Of a DNA stretch of 34,508 bases, positions 16,839-27,305 are shown in pieces. The stretch covers positions 1 to 34,508 of the forward strand of contig JABFQX010000019.1 of assembly GCA_013141505.1 (NCBI GenBank). Reading direction: 5' to 3'. The notes beneath the pieces are model-generated. The model saw only the letters and a list, made by a program, of their open reading frames with translations. It searched no databases and was not told where the DNA came from. The translations under genes and the position numbers were made by a program. The first letter of the stretch is position 1. Each line of letters opens with the position of its first letter. The stretch comes from Methyloglobulus sp. Lineage in GTDB: Bacteria > Pseudomonadota > Gammaproteobacteria > Methylococcales > Methylomonadaceae.

Positions 16839-17206
16839 CCTGAACGCTATAAGCAATTGATGAATCGGACGAATAGCTTGCCATATCAATATTTAAGGCA
16901 AGGAACATTGCAGTAATAAACCAACTAAAGTTAATAAATTATTGAAAAACTAGGTAATCTTACTTATTATGTGGCGTTAACAGATTATTTATAATCTTTA
17001 GAAATCTCGTATAATCAGTAATCAACAGTTCACGCTCTAAAAAGTCAATAGACTAATGCCATGCTGAACATGTGCGTTGGTTATTTACATGCCGTTAATG
17101 ACTTTTCTAAACAAATATTATAGGAAAGGTGCTTTTAAAAGCCGTAAGGCTTTGGAACTGCCATAATTTAAACTACCTAATTACTTGGTTTGCCACACTA
17201 GAATCT
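16839..17206. other. AT-rich intergenic region before AAA ATPase
   Basis: In these 368 bp I see no gene or RNA I can name. A TATAAT at 17010-17015 lacks a good -35 partner. A frame continues upstream of the ATPase to 17129, but its residues do not resemble the family, so it is treated as untranslated leader. The end of the region holds the palindromes described separately. Confidence 0.4.
17131..17153 (+). repeat. Overlapping palindrome and hairpin in ATPase leader
   Basis: GCTTTTAAAAGC (17131-17142) is a perfect palindrome, and AAAGCC (17138-17143) also pairs with GGCTTT (17148-17153) around the tetraloop GTAA. The two structures share bases and exclude each other. They lie 54 nt before the ATPase start codon. 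Confidence 0.35.
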
Positions 17207-18133
17207 ATGTATACAAATTTTTTCGGACTCACAAAAAAACCATTTTCCCTGAGTCCTGACCCTAGCTTTCTTTATTTAAGTCCCAAACATAAGAAAGCGT
17301 TGACCACACTGAAATATGGCTTAGTCAGTCAAGCCAGTATCACTGTCATTACGGGTGAAATCGGCTCTGGCAAGACCACTTTGATTATGACTGTATTAGG
17401 AAAAGTAGAAAATCAATGCACGGTCGGCTTGATTACCAATACCCATAGTTCTTTTGGTGACCTGCTAACCTGGGTACTGGCATCATTTAATATTCCGCAT
17501 GACACCAAAAACAAGGCGGAACGCTATCAAATATTCCTTAAATTTCTGGCTGAGGAACACAAAAAACAACGTCGGGTGATATTGATCGTCGATGAAGCCC
17601 AAAACATGGACATTGAAACTTTGGAAGAGCTAAGGTTGCTCTCCAATGTCAACATTGCCGACCAAATCAAATTACAACTTATCCTCGTGGGGCAATCAGA
17701 GTTAGTCGAAAAGCTCAACAAACCGGAGTTAATCCAATTTGCCCAACGGATTTCGATTGAATACAATCTTAAGCCGCTTAACTTTGAAGAAACCCAAAAC
17801 TACATAGCCCACCGGCTACAGGTTGCCAATGGCAATCCCGGCATATTCAATGAAGCCGCCGCCGCCGCTGTTTTTTATTACACCGAAGGTGTGCCGCGCC
17901 TGATCAATAATATCTGTGATCTGGCGATGGTATTTGCGTTTGCTGCCGAAGAAAAGAAAATTGGCTGGAAGACTATTGTTGAAGTGGTAAACGAAAGGAA
18001 AACCGGCGGTATCAAACGCTTTAGGGGTACGACAGCACCCGATTCCAGCTTAATGGATCGAGCAACAGAAGCGGAGCGTCTGCGTCGTGCCATTTTGGAT
18101 AAAACCAAGGTTGATATTTCAAAAGCCGTTTGA
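17207..18133 (+). CDS. GspA/ExeA-type AAA ATPase
   Basis: A 308-residue ATPase beginning MYTNFFGLTKKPFSLSPDP, the typical start of the ExeA/GspA/MshM group. Walker A is GEIGSGKTT at 50-58, Walker B is VILIVDEAQNM at 124-134, and VGQSEL at 161-166 and RISIEY at 181-186 follow in the usual order. EGVPRLINNICDLAM at 227-241 is the sensor-2 and lid region. Relatives power assembly of secretion pores, pili or exopolysaccharide systems, usually with a periplasmic peptidoglycan-binding domain, which is absent here. No secretion or polysaccharide genes are adjacent, so its partner is unknown. ATG 17207 is chosen on family match; the ribosome binding site is weak. Confidence 0.85.
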   Translation: MYTNFFGLTKKPFSLSPDPSFLYLSPKHKKALTTLKYGLVSQASITVITGEIGSGKTTLIMTVLGKVENQCTVGLITNTHSSFGDLLTWVLASFNIPHDTKNKAERYQIFLKFLAEEHKKQRRVILIVDEAQNMDIETLEELRLLSNVNIADQIKLQLILVGQSELVEKLNKPELIQFAQRISIEYNLKPLNFEETQNYIAHRLQVANGNPGIFNEAAAAAVFYYTEGVPRLINNICDLAMVFAFAAEEKKIGWKTIVEVVNERKTGGIKRFRGTTAPDSSLMDRATEAERLRRAILDKTKVDISKAV

Positions 18134-18168
18134 TGGGTAACTGGGGCTTTTGCCTGTATATTTTGACC

Positions 18169-19776
18169 TTAGTTTCCGTGGCTTTTTACAGGAACGGCAC
18201 TGATCAATTTTTTCGTGTAGTCATGTTGAGGATTAAACAGCACCTGCTCGACACTGCCTTGCTCAATTATTTTGCCTTGCCACATAACCGCCACATCATC
18301 GGCAATTTCCGCAACCACGGCAAGATCATGGGTTATAAATAGGTAACTGATCCCCTGTTCCTGCTGTAAATTCTTTAATAACTGAATAATCTGCGCCTGC
18401 ACGGAAACATCCAAGGCACTGGTAGGTTCATCACAAACAATCAGTTTCGGCATCACCGCCAAGGCGCGGGCAATACAAATGCGTTGCCGTTGACCGCCAG
18501 AAAACTCATGTGGGTAACGCAGTGCGGCAAATTCCGGCAATCCGACTTGTTGCAGCAAACTCAGCACTCTTTCTTTTCGGTCTTGCACGCTAATTTCGGG
18601 ATGCAGAGCTTTTAATCCCTCGGCGATAATATCATTGACCAACATTCTGGGATTCATTGACGAAAACGGATCCTGGAAGATAATCTGCATATTGGCGCGT
18701 TGCTTTCGCAACAGTTCGCCGTCAAGCCCGTTCAAAGCAATGCCATCAATGATAACCGACCCGAAATGATTAGGTATTAGATTGAGCAGGCTTTTTCCTA
18801 AAGTGGTTTTACCACAACCGGACTCCCCCACTAAAGCCAGAGTTTTACCTTGTTGAATCTCAAAACTGACACCATCAACAGCCTTAACGTAACCGACTAT
18901 CCGTTTGAATAAGCCTTTACGGATTGGATAATGGCAGTAGAAATCGTTTATCTGCAACAATGTCGGTCTTTCTTCGGCCTGGTTCTGCAAACAGCTTTGC
19001 ATGGAAGGCAATGCGCGCAAGAGCCTTTGTGTATAAGGATGCTTAGCGTGGGTGAATAACTCAACCGCACTTGCCGTTTCAACAACTTTGCCTTCCTGCA
19101 TCACCGCAACCCGGTCTGCGATTGAAGACACTAAAGCGAGGTCATGGCTGATCAGCCAAAGCGCCATGCCGGTTTGTTGCTGTAGATTCTTCAATAAGGC
19201 CAGAATTTGCGCTTGAATAGTCACATCTAACGAAGTCGTCGGCTCGTCAGCAATCAATAAATCCGGTTTGCTTGCGAGAGCAATCGCTATCATGACCCGC
19301 TGCCGCTGGCCTCCAGATAACTGATGCGGGTAATCCTTGATTTTTTGTTGCGGATCCGGCAATTCAACTTGCTGTAATAATTCTAAAACCCGCTGTTGGG
19401 TTTCGGATTTTGGCAAAGGGTGGTGAACATGAATTGCTTCGGTAATTTGCTCACCAATGGTCATGACCGGATTCAGTGACGACATGGGATCTTGGAAGAT
19501 CAAGCCAATCCGCCGTCCTCGAATTTTGCACATATCCAGATCGGAAAGTTTTAACAAGTCCTCGCCATGCAATTGGATCGACTTGGCATCCAGATTAGCC
19601 GTATTGGGCAACAACCTGAGTATCGACAAAGCCGTGATGGATTTTCCGGAACCGGATTCACCCACCAAAGCAAAAGTTTCGCCAGGATAAATAACAAAAC
19701 TAATATCATCGACAACCTTATGCTGCCGATTGAATATCACGCTCAACTGCTCCACTGATAATAAAGGCTCAGCCAT
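18169..19776 (-). CDS. yejF: Double ABC ATPase of a peptide transporter (YejF-type)
   Basis: A 535-residue protein containing two complete ABC ATPase domains. Domain 1 has Walker A GESGSGKS at 39-46, signature LSGGQRQR at 153-160 and Walker [13 protein letters not shown] at 173-184. Domain 2 has GESGCGKTT at 317-325, FSGGQRQR at 425-432 and [12 protein letters not shown] at 445-456. This fused arrangement is that of YejF, the energy source of the YejABEF peptide (microcin C) importer. It lies 21 bp after a small Trp-rich gene that overlaps the YejE-type permease gene, so all are one transcript. The permease YejB and binding protein YejA are not in the window. Confidence 0.88.
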   Translation of the reverse strand: MAEPLLSVEQLSVIFNRQHKVVDDISFVIYPGETFALVGESGSGKSITALSILRLLPNTANLDAKSIQLHGEDLLKLSDLDMCKIRGRRIGLIFQDPMSSLNPVMTIGEQITEAIHVHHPLPKSETQQRVLELLQQVELPDPQQKIKDYPHQLSGGQRQRVMIAIALASKPDLLIADEPTTSLDVTIQAQILALLKNLQQQTGMALWLISHDLALVSSIADRVAVMQEGKVVETASAVELFTHAKHPYTQRLLRALPSMQSCLQNQAEERPTLLQINDFYCHYPIRKGLFKRIVGYVKAVDGVSFEIQQGKTLALVGESGCGKTTLGKSLLNLIPNHFGSVIIDGIALNGLDGELLRKQRANMQIIFQDPFSSMNPRMLVNDIIAEGLKALHPEISVQDRKERVLSLLQQVGLPEFAALRYPHEFSGGQRQRICIARALAVMPKLIVCDEPTSALDVSVQAQIIQLLKNLQQEQGISYLFITHDLAVVAEIADDVAVMWQGKIIEQGSVEQVLFNPQHDYTKKLISAVPVKSHGN

Positions 19777-19797
19777 GGTAGCTCATCATCAAGAACT

Positions 19798-20031
19798 TCA
19801 TGATAGCCAACCTGCTGACCAGCAGGTATTATCTTTCAGGGTTTTCCAGTCGATTTCATAGATATTACCGGTAAGCACAGCTTCTAAAGTGCAAGATAAA
19901 ACAACGCCTTCTTCATCCTTGTTAACCGCCGATACCAAAAAATGTTTTTCTTTGTTTCGCGGTACGACCGCAGTCCATTTGCTCAACAAAAGTTTGGCTG
20001 GGTTGATTTGATTGCCTGAAAAATTACTCAA
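19798..20031 (-). CDS. Small Trp-rich protein (TIGR02450-type)
   Basis: A 77-residue protein whose core INPAKLLLSKWTAVVPRNKE (9-28), then LEAVLTG.IYEIDW, matches a family of small Trp-rich proteins of unknown function that I recall as TIGR02450. Start is TTG at 20031, overlapping the permease stop codon by 4 bp (TTGA); GGGTG lies upstream. It sits between the permease and ATPase genes of a transporter, which suggests cotranscription but not necessarily a shared role. No signal or membrane segment. Confidence 0.75.
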   Translation of the reverse strand: MSNFSGNQINPAKLLLSKWTAVVPRNKEKHFLVSAVNKDEEGVVLSCTLEAVLTGNIYEIDWKTLKDNTCWSAGWLS

Positions 20032-21404
20032 TTGCGTTCACCCATGCTCCTTGGGTCAAAGGCATCTTGCACCACATCCGCAAATAGATTAGCCGCCAAA
20101 ACCAAAGCAAACATAAAGACAAAAGCCGCCGATAACGACCACCACACAATCGGTTCGCGCGCCATTTCCAGGCGAGCGCCATTGATCATGTTGCCCCAAC
20201 TGTATGTTGCCGCATCAACACCGATATTAATGTATGAAAGCACGGCTTCTGCCAGCACCAGGGAACTGAAATCAAGAACGACCGAAATCAACACGATATG
20301 CATCACATTAGGCAAAATATGCCGCAGCAAGATCGCCGCTCGCTTAACCCCTAGTGCTTGTGCAGCTTGCACATACTCCATCTCCCTTAGCTTTAGGGTT
20401 TCCGCCCTTAGCAACCGGCACAAACCCGTCCAACTGGTCACGCCCAAAATCAGGCACAGGAACAACAAACGCATATCCGCACGGACAATGGCACTGGTAA
20501 AGTCGGCTTCATGGCTATTCATATACACCTGCACCATCAGGATAGATGCAGCTATCAAAAGTACGCCAGGAATAGAGTTGAGTGTGGTGTAAATATACTG
20601 GATGACATCATCAACCCAACCTTGAAAAAATCCAGCGAGAATACCGAAGATAATCGCTAACGGCAGCATAATGAGCGTGGTGAGTGTGCCGATGACCAAA
20701 CCTGTGCGGATACTTTTGATAGCTTGGTAAAACACATCTTCACCTACCTTGTCGGTACCTAAAACATGGTAATACAATGAGAGATAACCCAGTGTTGAGC
20801 TGATGGTAAGGATAAGGAATAAGGTCATTAAAACCGGTTTGTTATATTCTGTGGGGGGCTTGACTATAGGCACAATGTCATTCTGGTTGCTGACAAAATT
20901 AATAATATAGTCACGCACATCAATGATCGGAATCAACGGGAATACAAAAATAACCACACCTATCAAGAAGCCGGTTAAACCTTTTATCAGGATGTCCGTA
21001 AGTTGTTCTTTGCCAGGATATTTTAAATGATTGCCACCGTGAACGAGTCGAGGATAATCCCAATGTATGACTCCGTTTTGCTCAACTATTTCTTTGCTGT
21101 ACAAGGTTGTCGCGAATGGTGCGGAATAGGTTTTCTCATTATGTTCGCGTAGCGGCGTGGCGAAATAATCCAGCAAACTGATTACCTCGTTTGCTTTTTC
21201 CTGACTGGCTTTAAAATGGACAGAATCCAACAGACCCACAACCAGAAAAAACAGCAAAACAACCAAGGACACCATACCAACTTTGCTAGCCCGTATCTTG
21301 TTTAAGGGTCGTTGGATATGTTCTTTGTCGTGCAGGTAAAATGCCAAGCCGATAGTCGTCAGCAATAACAAATAGACGAGTGCATCAGTCCATAATACGG
21401 TCAT
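20028..21404 (-). CDS. yejE: ABC peptide transporter permease (YejE/OppC-type)
   Basis: A 458-residue inner-membrane permease of the OppC/DppC class. Helices near the N-terminus (7-24, 41-60, about 130-155 and 190-210) flank a long periplasmic segment. The transport core follows from about 215, and the coupling loop EYVQAAQALGVKRAAILLRH (about 341-360), which contacts the ATPase, is clear. The extended N-terminus is typical of YejE rather than OppC. It overlaps the Trp-rich gene downstream. A partner permease (YejB) and a substrate-binding protein would be required and must lie elsewhere. Substrate is presumably oligopeptides, by family. Confidence 0.82.
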   Translation of the reverse strand: MTVLWTDALVYLLLLTTIGLAFYLHDKEHIQRPLNKIRASKVGMVSLVVLLFFLVVGLLDSVHFKASQEKANEVISLLDYFATPLREHNEKTYSAPFATTLYSKEIVEQNGVIHWDYPRLVHGGNHLKYPGKEQLTDILIKGLTGFLIGVVIFVFPLIPIIDVRDYIINFVSNQNDIVPIVKPPTEYNKPVLMTLFLILTISSTLGYLSLYYHVLGTDKVGEDVFYQAIKSIRTGLVIGTLTTLIMLPLAIIFGILAGFFQGWVDDVIQYIYTTLNSIPGVLLIAASILMVQVYMNSHEADFTSAIVRADMRLLFLCLILGVTSWTGLCRLLRAETLKLREMEYVQAAQALGVKRAAILLRHILPNVMHIVLISVVLDFSSLVLAEAVLSYINIGVDAATYSWGNMINGARLEMAREPIVWWSLSAAFVFMFALVLAANLFADVVQDAFDPRSMGERN

Positions 21405-21454
21405 GACATTTGCTTAATCTGGAAGGCAATCAATGAAAAGAGTAGCCACATACG

Positions 21455-22174
21455 TCAAGCAAAAATCTCCGTAAAGAAGTTTTGCATTGCTTGCCAGGAA
21501 CGCCTGTCGGCATCCGCTTGATATACTGTGCCAAAATCGGGATCATTCGCAACCGGGTTGGTAAAGGCATGAACAGTATGTCCGTAAGATACAAACTGCC
21601 AATCTGCTTCGGCTTGGGTCATTTCCTCCTGAAAGGCAAGAACGTGTTCGGGCGGCACCATTGGATCGTCTCGACCATGTAAAGCCAAAATTTTTGCCTT
21701 GATCTTGTTATGCTGAATATTTTCAGGTGTACCCAATAAACCATGAAAACTCACCACCCCTTGTATATCCACACCCGTCCTGGCTAAATCAAGGACACAC
21801 AAGCCGCCGAAACAAAAACCCATTGCGGCGATTTTTTTGTCGTCGACCCAAGGCAACATTTTGACGGTCGCCAAAGCAACTTTCATCCTTTTTTGCAATT
21901 TAGCGCGATCTTCCATAAATGGCTGCATTAGCAGGGTATTTTGTTTGATGCCAGAACCTAAAACGCCTTTGCCGTACATATCCAGGGCAAAACCGACATA
22001 ACCTAGTCCAGCCAATTTTCTAGCCTTCTCCGCAACAAAACCATCCCTACCCCCCCAGGCATGACTAATCAACACCGCAGGCCTACGCCCGGTTACGCTA
22101 TCGTCAAAGGCAAAAAAGGCTTCCAGGACGACATCTTCATCTGTATAAACGACTGTATTTTCGACGATTGCCAT
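21455..22174 (-). CDS. Dienelactone hydrolase family protein
   Basis: A 239-residue alpha/beta hydrolase. The catalytic triad of the family is visible: Cys121 in GFCFGG (119-124), Asp170 in HGRDDPMVP (166-174) and His202 in GHTVHAF (198-204). HAWGGRDGF at 38-46 is the oxyanion-side loop. The enzyme would hydrolyse a small lactone or ester; the substrate is unknown and nothing nearby indicates aromatic degradation. It lies 12 bp after the phosphatase gene and 50 bp before the permease gene on the same strand. There is no signal peptide, so it is cytoplasmic. Confidence 0.9.
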   Translation of the reverse strand: MAIVENTVVYTDEDVVLEAFFAFDDSVTGRRPAVLISHAWGGRDGFVAEKARKLAGLGYVGFALDMYGKGVLGSGIKQNTLLMQPFMEDRAKLQKRMKVALATVKMLPWVDDKKIAAMGFCFGGLCVLDLARTGVDIQGVVSFHGLLGTPENIQHNKIKAKILALHGRDDPMVPPEHVLAFQEEMTQAEADWQFVSYGHTVHAFTNPVANDPDFGTVYQADADRRSWQAMQNFFTEIFA

Positions 22175-22186
22175 TGGTTTTCCCTA

Positions 22187-22684
22187 TTAAGGATTGCTCA
22201 AATGTATCTTGCCCGCTTTAATCAAGGTTTGCAAAAAACCTAAAGATGCATCTTCCACCATATCCAAAACCTGCTCAAATCCAAACTTCCCACCGTAATA
22301 CGGATCAGGCACTTCCTTCACTCCCAGGTGCGGTGCATATTCCAGAAAATATTTGACCTTATCTTTGTACTCAGCAGGACAGTCATAGATGACATTAGCA
22401 TAATTATCATCATCCATAACCAGCACGTAATCGTAATATTCAAAATCGCTGCTATGGACTTTTCTGGCACGCAAATGTTGCAAGTCTACGCCCCGTTTCA
22501 GAGCCGCCTGCTGCGCCCGCTCATCGGGTGGGTTGCCGACATGATAGGCATGAGTACCTGCCGAATCAATGGCAAAAAAGGCTGTTAAGTTTTTTTCTTT
22601 AATCAGTTTTGTAAACACGCCTTCTGCTGTTGGCGACCGGCAGATATTGCCCATGCAAACAAACAGTACTTTGATTTTTTCCAT
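22187..22684 (-). CDS. Low-molecular-weight protein tyrosine phosphatase
   Basis: A 165-residue phosphatase with the P-loop VCMGNICRSPTAEGVF starting at 9; Cys10 is the nucleophile and Arg16 binds phosphate. The general acid is D127 in VPDPYYGG. DSAGTHAYHVG (40-50) is also typical. It removes phosphate from tyrosine in proteins, or possibly from small molecules. It lies in a same-strand run between a small membrane protein and a hydrolase with short gaps. No tyrosine kinase is in the window, so its partner is unknown. Confidence 0.93.
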   Translation of the reverse strand: MEKIKVLFVCMGNICRSPTAEGVFTKLIKEKNLTAFFAIDSAGTHAYHVGNPPDERAQQAALKRGVDLQHLRARKVHSSDFEYYDYVLVMDDDNYANVIYDCPAEYKDKVKYFLEYAPHLGVKEVPDPYYGGKFGFEQVLDMVEDASLGFLQTLIKAGKIHLSNP

Positions 22685-22713
22685 GATTGTTTTTCTGTAA
22701 TAACTATCTTGTT

Positions 22714-23136
22714 TTAAAACAACAAAAAAGAAGCCAGATAATTGACCAGCAGGAACAGGCTAACAGCAATGACACGGTTGGTCATTGACATGCCCTGCCA
22801 GTCCGTTACTATCGCGTCCTTAAATTCTGTCCACTCCTGATGCACACTTTGACCTGCCCCACTAAACAAATGAACAAGTAGCTTCCAAACCACATAAATA
22901 AGGACACTGCCCACCACCATTAATATGTAAAAAACGATCAGTTGGGTTTCGTGTAGTTCGGTGTCAAAAAAATGTTCAACCAACCGATCAAGCCCTATCT
23001 CGACAATTTCAAAAATGAGATGGAATACTTCAAATACATGGCTGAATATTACATCATAAAAGCCAACCAAAATACTGCCGACAATTCCCAGCAAACTGAG
23101 GTGTAAAATAGTTCTTCGATAAACGTGTGTATGCAT
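22714..23136 (-). CDS. Small three-helix membrane protein
   Basis: A 140-residue protein with hydrophobic helices at about 9-30, 65-90 and 118-140, and an amphipathic His/Glu-rich stretch (about 34-62) between the first two. I do not recognise a family with confidence. It is 29 bp upstream of the phosphatase gene and 66 bp downstream of purL on the same strand. No ribosome binding site stands out before the ATG. No residues suggest catalysis. Confidence 0.65.
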   Translation of the reverse strand: MHTHVYRRTILHLSLLGIVGSILVGFYDVIFSHVFEVFHLIFEIVEIGLDRLVEHFFDTELHETQLIVFYILMVVGSVLIYVVWKLLVHLFSGAGQSVHQEWTEFKDAIVTDWQGMSMTNRVIAVSLFLLVNYLASFLLF

Positions 23137-23202
23137 ATGAGCTGCTACCCGATTCTCTAATCCAATGTTTGAGAGTTGTGTATCCTCATGAATTAAGCGT
23201 GG

Positions 23203-26200
23203 TCAATCCACCCAAACCCTGGCATTTCTAAATAAACGCATCCAACCACCATCTTCCTGCCAAGTTTTTGGATACCAAGAATTTTGTATTGCCCTGAAAC
23301 ACCGCTCTGGATGCGGCATCATGATAGTAAAGCGTCCGTCGGTTGTCGTCAATCCGGTAATACCGATTGGCGAACCATTTGGATTTGCCGGAAACTGCTC
23401 CGTTATTACCCCGTAATTATCGACATAGCTCAAAGCAATTTTTCTGTCATCGACAACGGTCGAGTAATCCGATGCAAACACAGCCCGACCTTCGCCGTGG
23501 GCGACGACAACTGGCAGCCTTGATCCGGCCATGCCGGACAGCAAGATCGATGGGGAATCTTGCACCTCAACCATTGCCACCCGTGCTTCGAATTGTTCAG
23601 AATTATTACGCAAAAAGCGCGGCCACCCTTCCGATCCGGGAATAATGTCTGTCAATCCTGACATCATCTGGCAACCATTACACACACCTAGGCCCAAACT
23701 ATCCTGCCGCGCAAAAAAGGCGGCAAATTCATCCCTCGCCCGTGGATTATACAATATCGATTTCGCCCAGCCCCCGCCCGCACCCAATACGTCACCATAA
23801 GAAAATCCGCCACAGGCAACCAGGGCTTTGAATTCAGACAGGCTGCGCCGACCATGAATAATGTCGCTCATATGGACATCAATACTAGTAAAGCCGGCAC
23901 GATCAAAAGCCGCCGCCATTTCCACATGACCATTAACGCCTTGCTCGCGCAAAATGGCAATTTTTGGTTTGGCCTTCTTAATATACGGTGCTGTTATATC
24001 TTCGTTAACATCGTAGGATAATGAAGCCTGCAAACCAGGATCATTATCGTCGGCAAACCGTTCAAACTGCTGACGCGCACAATCAGGATTGTCACGCAAG
24101 GCTTGCATCCGGTAACTGACTTCAGACCAGGTGGCTTGCAAAGCAGCGCGGCTAGACGAATAGATAAGCTTATCGGCCTGATGGATTGACAACTGCTGAC
24201 CTTCGGCTAATCCGCCTATGTTATGGATTCCGCCTGAAAATCCGGCTTGCTCAAATAGCGCAATTACCTCATCCGCATCGTGACCTTGCACTTGGATAAC
24301 TGCACCCAATTCTTCATTGAACAACGCCGCCAAAACGTCACCGCCAAGATTATCAACGTGTAAATCAACGCCCAATCGACTGGCAAAAAGCATTTCGGCA
24401 ACGGTTGCAAGCAAGCCGCCATCCGAGCGGTCATGGTAAGCCAGGATTTTATTTTCTTTGCTTAAGGTTTGGATTGTATTGAAGAACCCTTTCAACAAAA
24501 GCACATCATCGAGGTCTGGGCTGGTATCACCCATTTGTTGATAAACCTGCGCCAAAACCGAACCGCCCAAGCGACTTTGGCCTTTGCCTAAATCCACTAA
24601 AATCAATACGCTGTCGGCAACATTTTGTAATTGCGGAGTCAGGGTTTTGGTCACATCTACAACCGGTGAAAACGCGGTAATGATAAGTGACAAGGGCGCG
24701 GTCATGGTACGTTTGCCCGTTTGATCTTGCCAGACAGTTTTCATGGATAAGGAGTCTTTTCCGACAGGAATGGCAATACCTAGTGCGGGACATAAATCCA
24801 TGCCAACGGCTTTGACCGTATCGAACAAGTCCGCATCTTCGCCTTTATAATCGGCTGCCGCCATCCAGTTTGCGGACAACTTGATGTCCCCCAACGAATC
24901 AATTCGGGCAGCGGCAATATTAGTCAGCGCTTCACCAATCGCCATGCGTCCTGATGCGGGTGCATCAATGACCGCAATCGGCGTTCGTTCACCCATCGCC
25001 ATCGCTTCGCCAGTTGTCGCATAGAAACCTGATGCAGTCACCCCAACATCGGCGACCGGAACTTGCCAGGGGCCGACCATTTGATCCCTAGCAACTAATC
25101 CGGTCACTGAACGATCACCAATATGAATCAAAAAACTTTTATCGGCAACGGCAGAGAAAGACAAAACACGTTGAATGGCTTCAGCAAGCTCAACTCCGCT
25201 GAAATCAAGCGCGGTTTTTTGGATTTTAACCCGTTCGACCTTACGGTGCATTTTGGGTGGTTTGCCAAACAGCACCGACATAGGAATATCAACTGGCTTA
25301 TTGCCCAATAAGGAATCGTTAAGCAGCAGATGCTCCTGCTCAGTTGCTTTACCAATGACGGCATACAGGCAATGCTCACGCTCGCAAAACCCGGCAAATA
25401 AATCCAATGCGTCAGGTTTTATTGCGACTACGTAACGCTCCTGCGCTTCATTGCACCAAATCTGCATGGGCGACATGCCGGAATCGGCTATTTGGACATG
25501 GCGCAATTCAAATTCACCGCCGCGTCCGCAGTCATGGATGATTTCTGGCACGGCATTAGATAACCCACCTGCGCCAATATCATGGATTGAAATAATGGGG
25601 GAAGCATCGCCCAAGGCGTTACAGTGGTTGATGACTTCCTGACAACGCCGCTCCATTTCCGGGTTTTCGCGTTGTACCGAAGCAAAATCAAGGTCTTCCG
25701 CACTCGAACCCGATGCTTGGGATGATGCCGCGCCGCCGCCCAAACCAATCAACATGGCAGGGCCGCCTAGGATAATGATTAAGGATCCGGCTGGAATGGG
25801 CTGTTTGTTAACCAGCATAGGTCGAATCGCACCCATGCCACCAGCGATCATAATGGGTTTGTGGTAACCACGAAATTCGTTGGCATTTCCATTTACCGCT
25901 TGTTCAAAACTACGAAAATATCCGGCAATGTTAGGCCGTCCGAATTCATTGTTGAAGGCAGCGCCGCCAAGCGGGCCTTCAAGCATAATTTGTAGGGCAG
26001 ACGCAATCCGGTTCGGCTTGCCATTGTCAGTTTCCCACGGTTGCGGAAAACCAGGAATTTTTAAATGCGACACGGAAAATCCGGTTAATCCGGCTTTGGT
26101 TGCCGACCCCCTGCCCGTCGCGCCTTCATCGCGTATCTCACCGCCGGATCCCGTGGCTGCACCTGGGAAAGGCGAGATGGCGGTCGGGTGATTATGAGTT

Positions 26201-27078
26201 TCAACCTTCATCAGCAAATGCGCCGCTTCTTCAGTGTATTTGTATTCACCGGTCAGCGGATCACGTATAAAAACCTGGGTTTCCACCCCTTCAACGACAG
26301 AAGAATTATCGCTGTACGCCGTTAAAATACCTTCAGGATTTTTAGCGGCTGTATTGCGAATCATGGCAAATAGGGATTGCCCTTGCTCTATGCCGTCAAC
26401 TGTCCAATCAGCATTAAAAATCTTATGGCGACAATGTTCCGAATTGGCTTGGGCAAACATCATCAATTCAACGTCGGTTGGATTCCTGCCTAATGCCGCA
26501 AAACTGGCAAACAGATAATCGATTTCGTCTTCCGATAACGCCATCCCTAATTGGCTATTCGCAATGACTAGCGCTGACTTACCTTCCGCCAACACATCAA
26601 CCGATTGCAATAGCTTTGGTGCGTGTTCGGCAAAAAAATCCGCATCAATATCACCGAAGAATACTGTTTGCATCATGCGGTCATGCAATAAGCCGGCTAA
26701 ACGTTTTTTAACGGAATCCGCCAAACCATTTCTTGCTGTTATTCCATACTGAATTCCCCGTTCGATGCGTTTAACGGATGTCAAACCGCAGCGTTGGGCA
26801 ATTTCAGTGGCCTTGCTCGACCAGGGCGAAATCGTTCCTGCACGCGGCACGACCAGCAGACGATCACTCCCCAAATCAGGTGAAGATGGGGTTGCCCCAT
26901 ACTGCAACAATTCTTTCAATAAGGCCAATTCCGTTTCTGCCAAGTCATCGACCACATCAATAAAATGAATATATCGGCTGTCAAGCGAGCTGACATCAGG
27001 CTCTACGGCTTGCAATTCAGTCATCAGTCGATTAATTCGAAAACTTGATAAGGCATTAGAACCGGGGATTTTAATCAT
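23203..27078 (-). CDS. purL: Phosphoribosylformylglycinamidine synthase PurL
   Basis: A 1291-residue single-chain enzyme (E. coli PurL is nearly the same length). It makes formylglycinamidine ribonucleotide from formylglycinamide ribonucleotide, ATP and glutamine, the fourth step of purine synthesis. The synthetase half has the signature [17 protein letters not shown], and [19 protein letters not shown] for substrate and metal binding. The C-terminal glutaminase domain carries the nucleophile Cys1133 in [10 protein letters not shown], with H1256 and E1258 in MPHPERCF. The long form is characteristic of Proteobacteria. No truncation or frameshift is seen. No ribosome binding site stands out at ATG 27078. 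Confidence 0.97.
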   Translation of the reverse strand: MIKIPGSNALSSFRINRLMTELQAVEPDVSSLDSRYIHFIDVVDDLAETELALLKELLQYGATPSSPDLGSDRLLVVPRAGTISPWSSKATEIAQRCGLTSVKRIERGIQYGITARNGLADSVKKRLAGLLHDRMMQTVFFGDIDADFFAEHAPKLLQSVDVLAEGKSALVIANSQLGMALSEDEIDYLFASFAALGRNPTDVELMMFAQANSEHCRHKIFNADWTVDGIEQGQSLFAMIRNTAAKNPEGILTAYSDNSSVVEGVETQVFIRDPLTGEYKYTEEAAHLLMKVETHNHPTAISPFPGAATGSGGEIRDEGATGRGSATKAGLTGFSVSHLKIPGFPQPWETDNGKPNRIASALQIMLEGPLGGAAFNNEFGRPNIAGYFRSFEQAVNGNANEFRGYHKPIMIAGGMGAIRPMLVNKQPIPAGSLIIILGGPAMLIGLGGGAASSQASGSSAEDLDFASVQRENPEMERRCQEVINHCNALGDASPIISIHDIGAGGLSNAVPEIIHDCGRGGEFELRHVQIADSGMSPMQIWCNEAQERYVVAIKPDALDLFAGFCEREHCLYAVIGKATEQEHLLLNDSLLGNKPVDIPMSVLFGKPPKMHRKVERVKIQKTALDFSGVELAEAIQRVLSFSAVADKSFLIHIGDRSVTGLVARDQMVGPWQVPVADVGVTASGFYATTGEAMAMGERTPIAVIDAPASGRMAIGEALTNIAAARIDSLGDIKLSANWMAAADYKGEDADLFDTVKAVGMDLCPALGIAIPVGKDSLSMKTVWQDQTGKRTMTAPLSLIITAFSPVVDVTKTLTPQLQNVADSVLILVDLGKGQSRLGGSVLAQVYQQMGDTSPDLDDVLLLKGFFNTIQTLSKENKILAYHDRSDGGLLATVAEMLFASRLGVDLHVDNLGGDVLAALFNEELGAVIQVQGHDADEVIALFEQAGFSGGIHNIGGLAEGQQLSIHQADKLIYSSSRAALQATWSEVSYRMQALRDNPDCARQQFERFADDNDPGLQASLSYDVNEDITAPYIKKAKPKIAILREQGVNGHVEMAAAFDRAGFTSIDVHMSDIIHGRRSLSEFKALVACGGFSYGDVLGAGGGWAKSILYNPRARDEFAAFFARQDSLGLGVCNGCQMMSGLTDIIPGSEGWPRFLRNNSEQFEARVAMVEVQDSPSILLSGMAGSRLPVVVAHGEGRAVFASDYSTVVDDRKIALSYVDNYGVITEQFPANPNGSPIGITGLTTTDGRFTIMMPHPERCFRAIQNSWYPKTWQEDGGWMRLFRNARVWVD

Positions 27079-27305
27079 GTTGTTTTAAAACGGTTGGCGA
27101 TGTAGGTTAGTGTTAATAGAGGCAAAGTCGCTTAAAACGGTGGCTAGTTTAAACACAGGTCGCGGAAGGATTCAGTAACTATGGAAAACACTGTCAATGT
27201 ACATGCAAGAGATGGACTTCGGAACATGCAATCAAAAAACTGGTTTTAACCGCATCCAAATACTTCGCGCCTGTATTAAAACCGTGTCAAGGAACCAAAA
27301 CTTTG

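Noticed and set aside
17129-17206. N-terminal extension of the AAA ATPase from a TTG codon
   Set aside because: The 26 extra residues do not resemble the family, while the ATG at 17207 begins exactly with the conserved MYTNFFGL start.
17040-17206. Cyclic-di-GMP or other known riboswitch before the ATPase
   Set aside because: The hairpin resembles only a short fragment of such motifs; the conserved core sequences are absent.
20032-20592. 186-codon plus-strand frame inside yejE
   Set aside because: Antisense to a well-supported permease; Ser/Thr/Arg-rich and without any recognisable motif.
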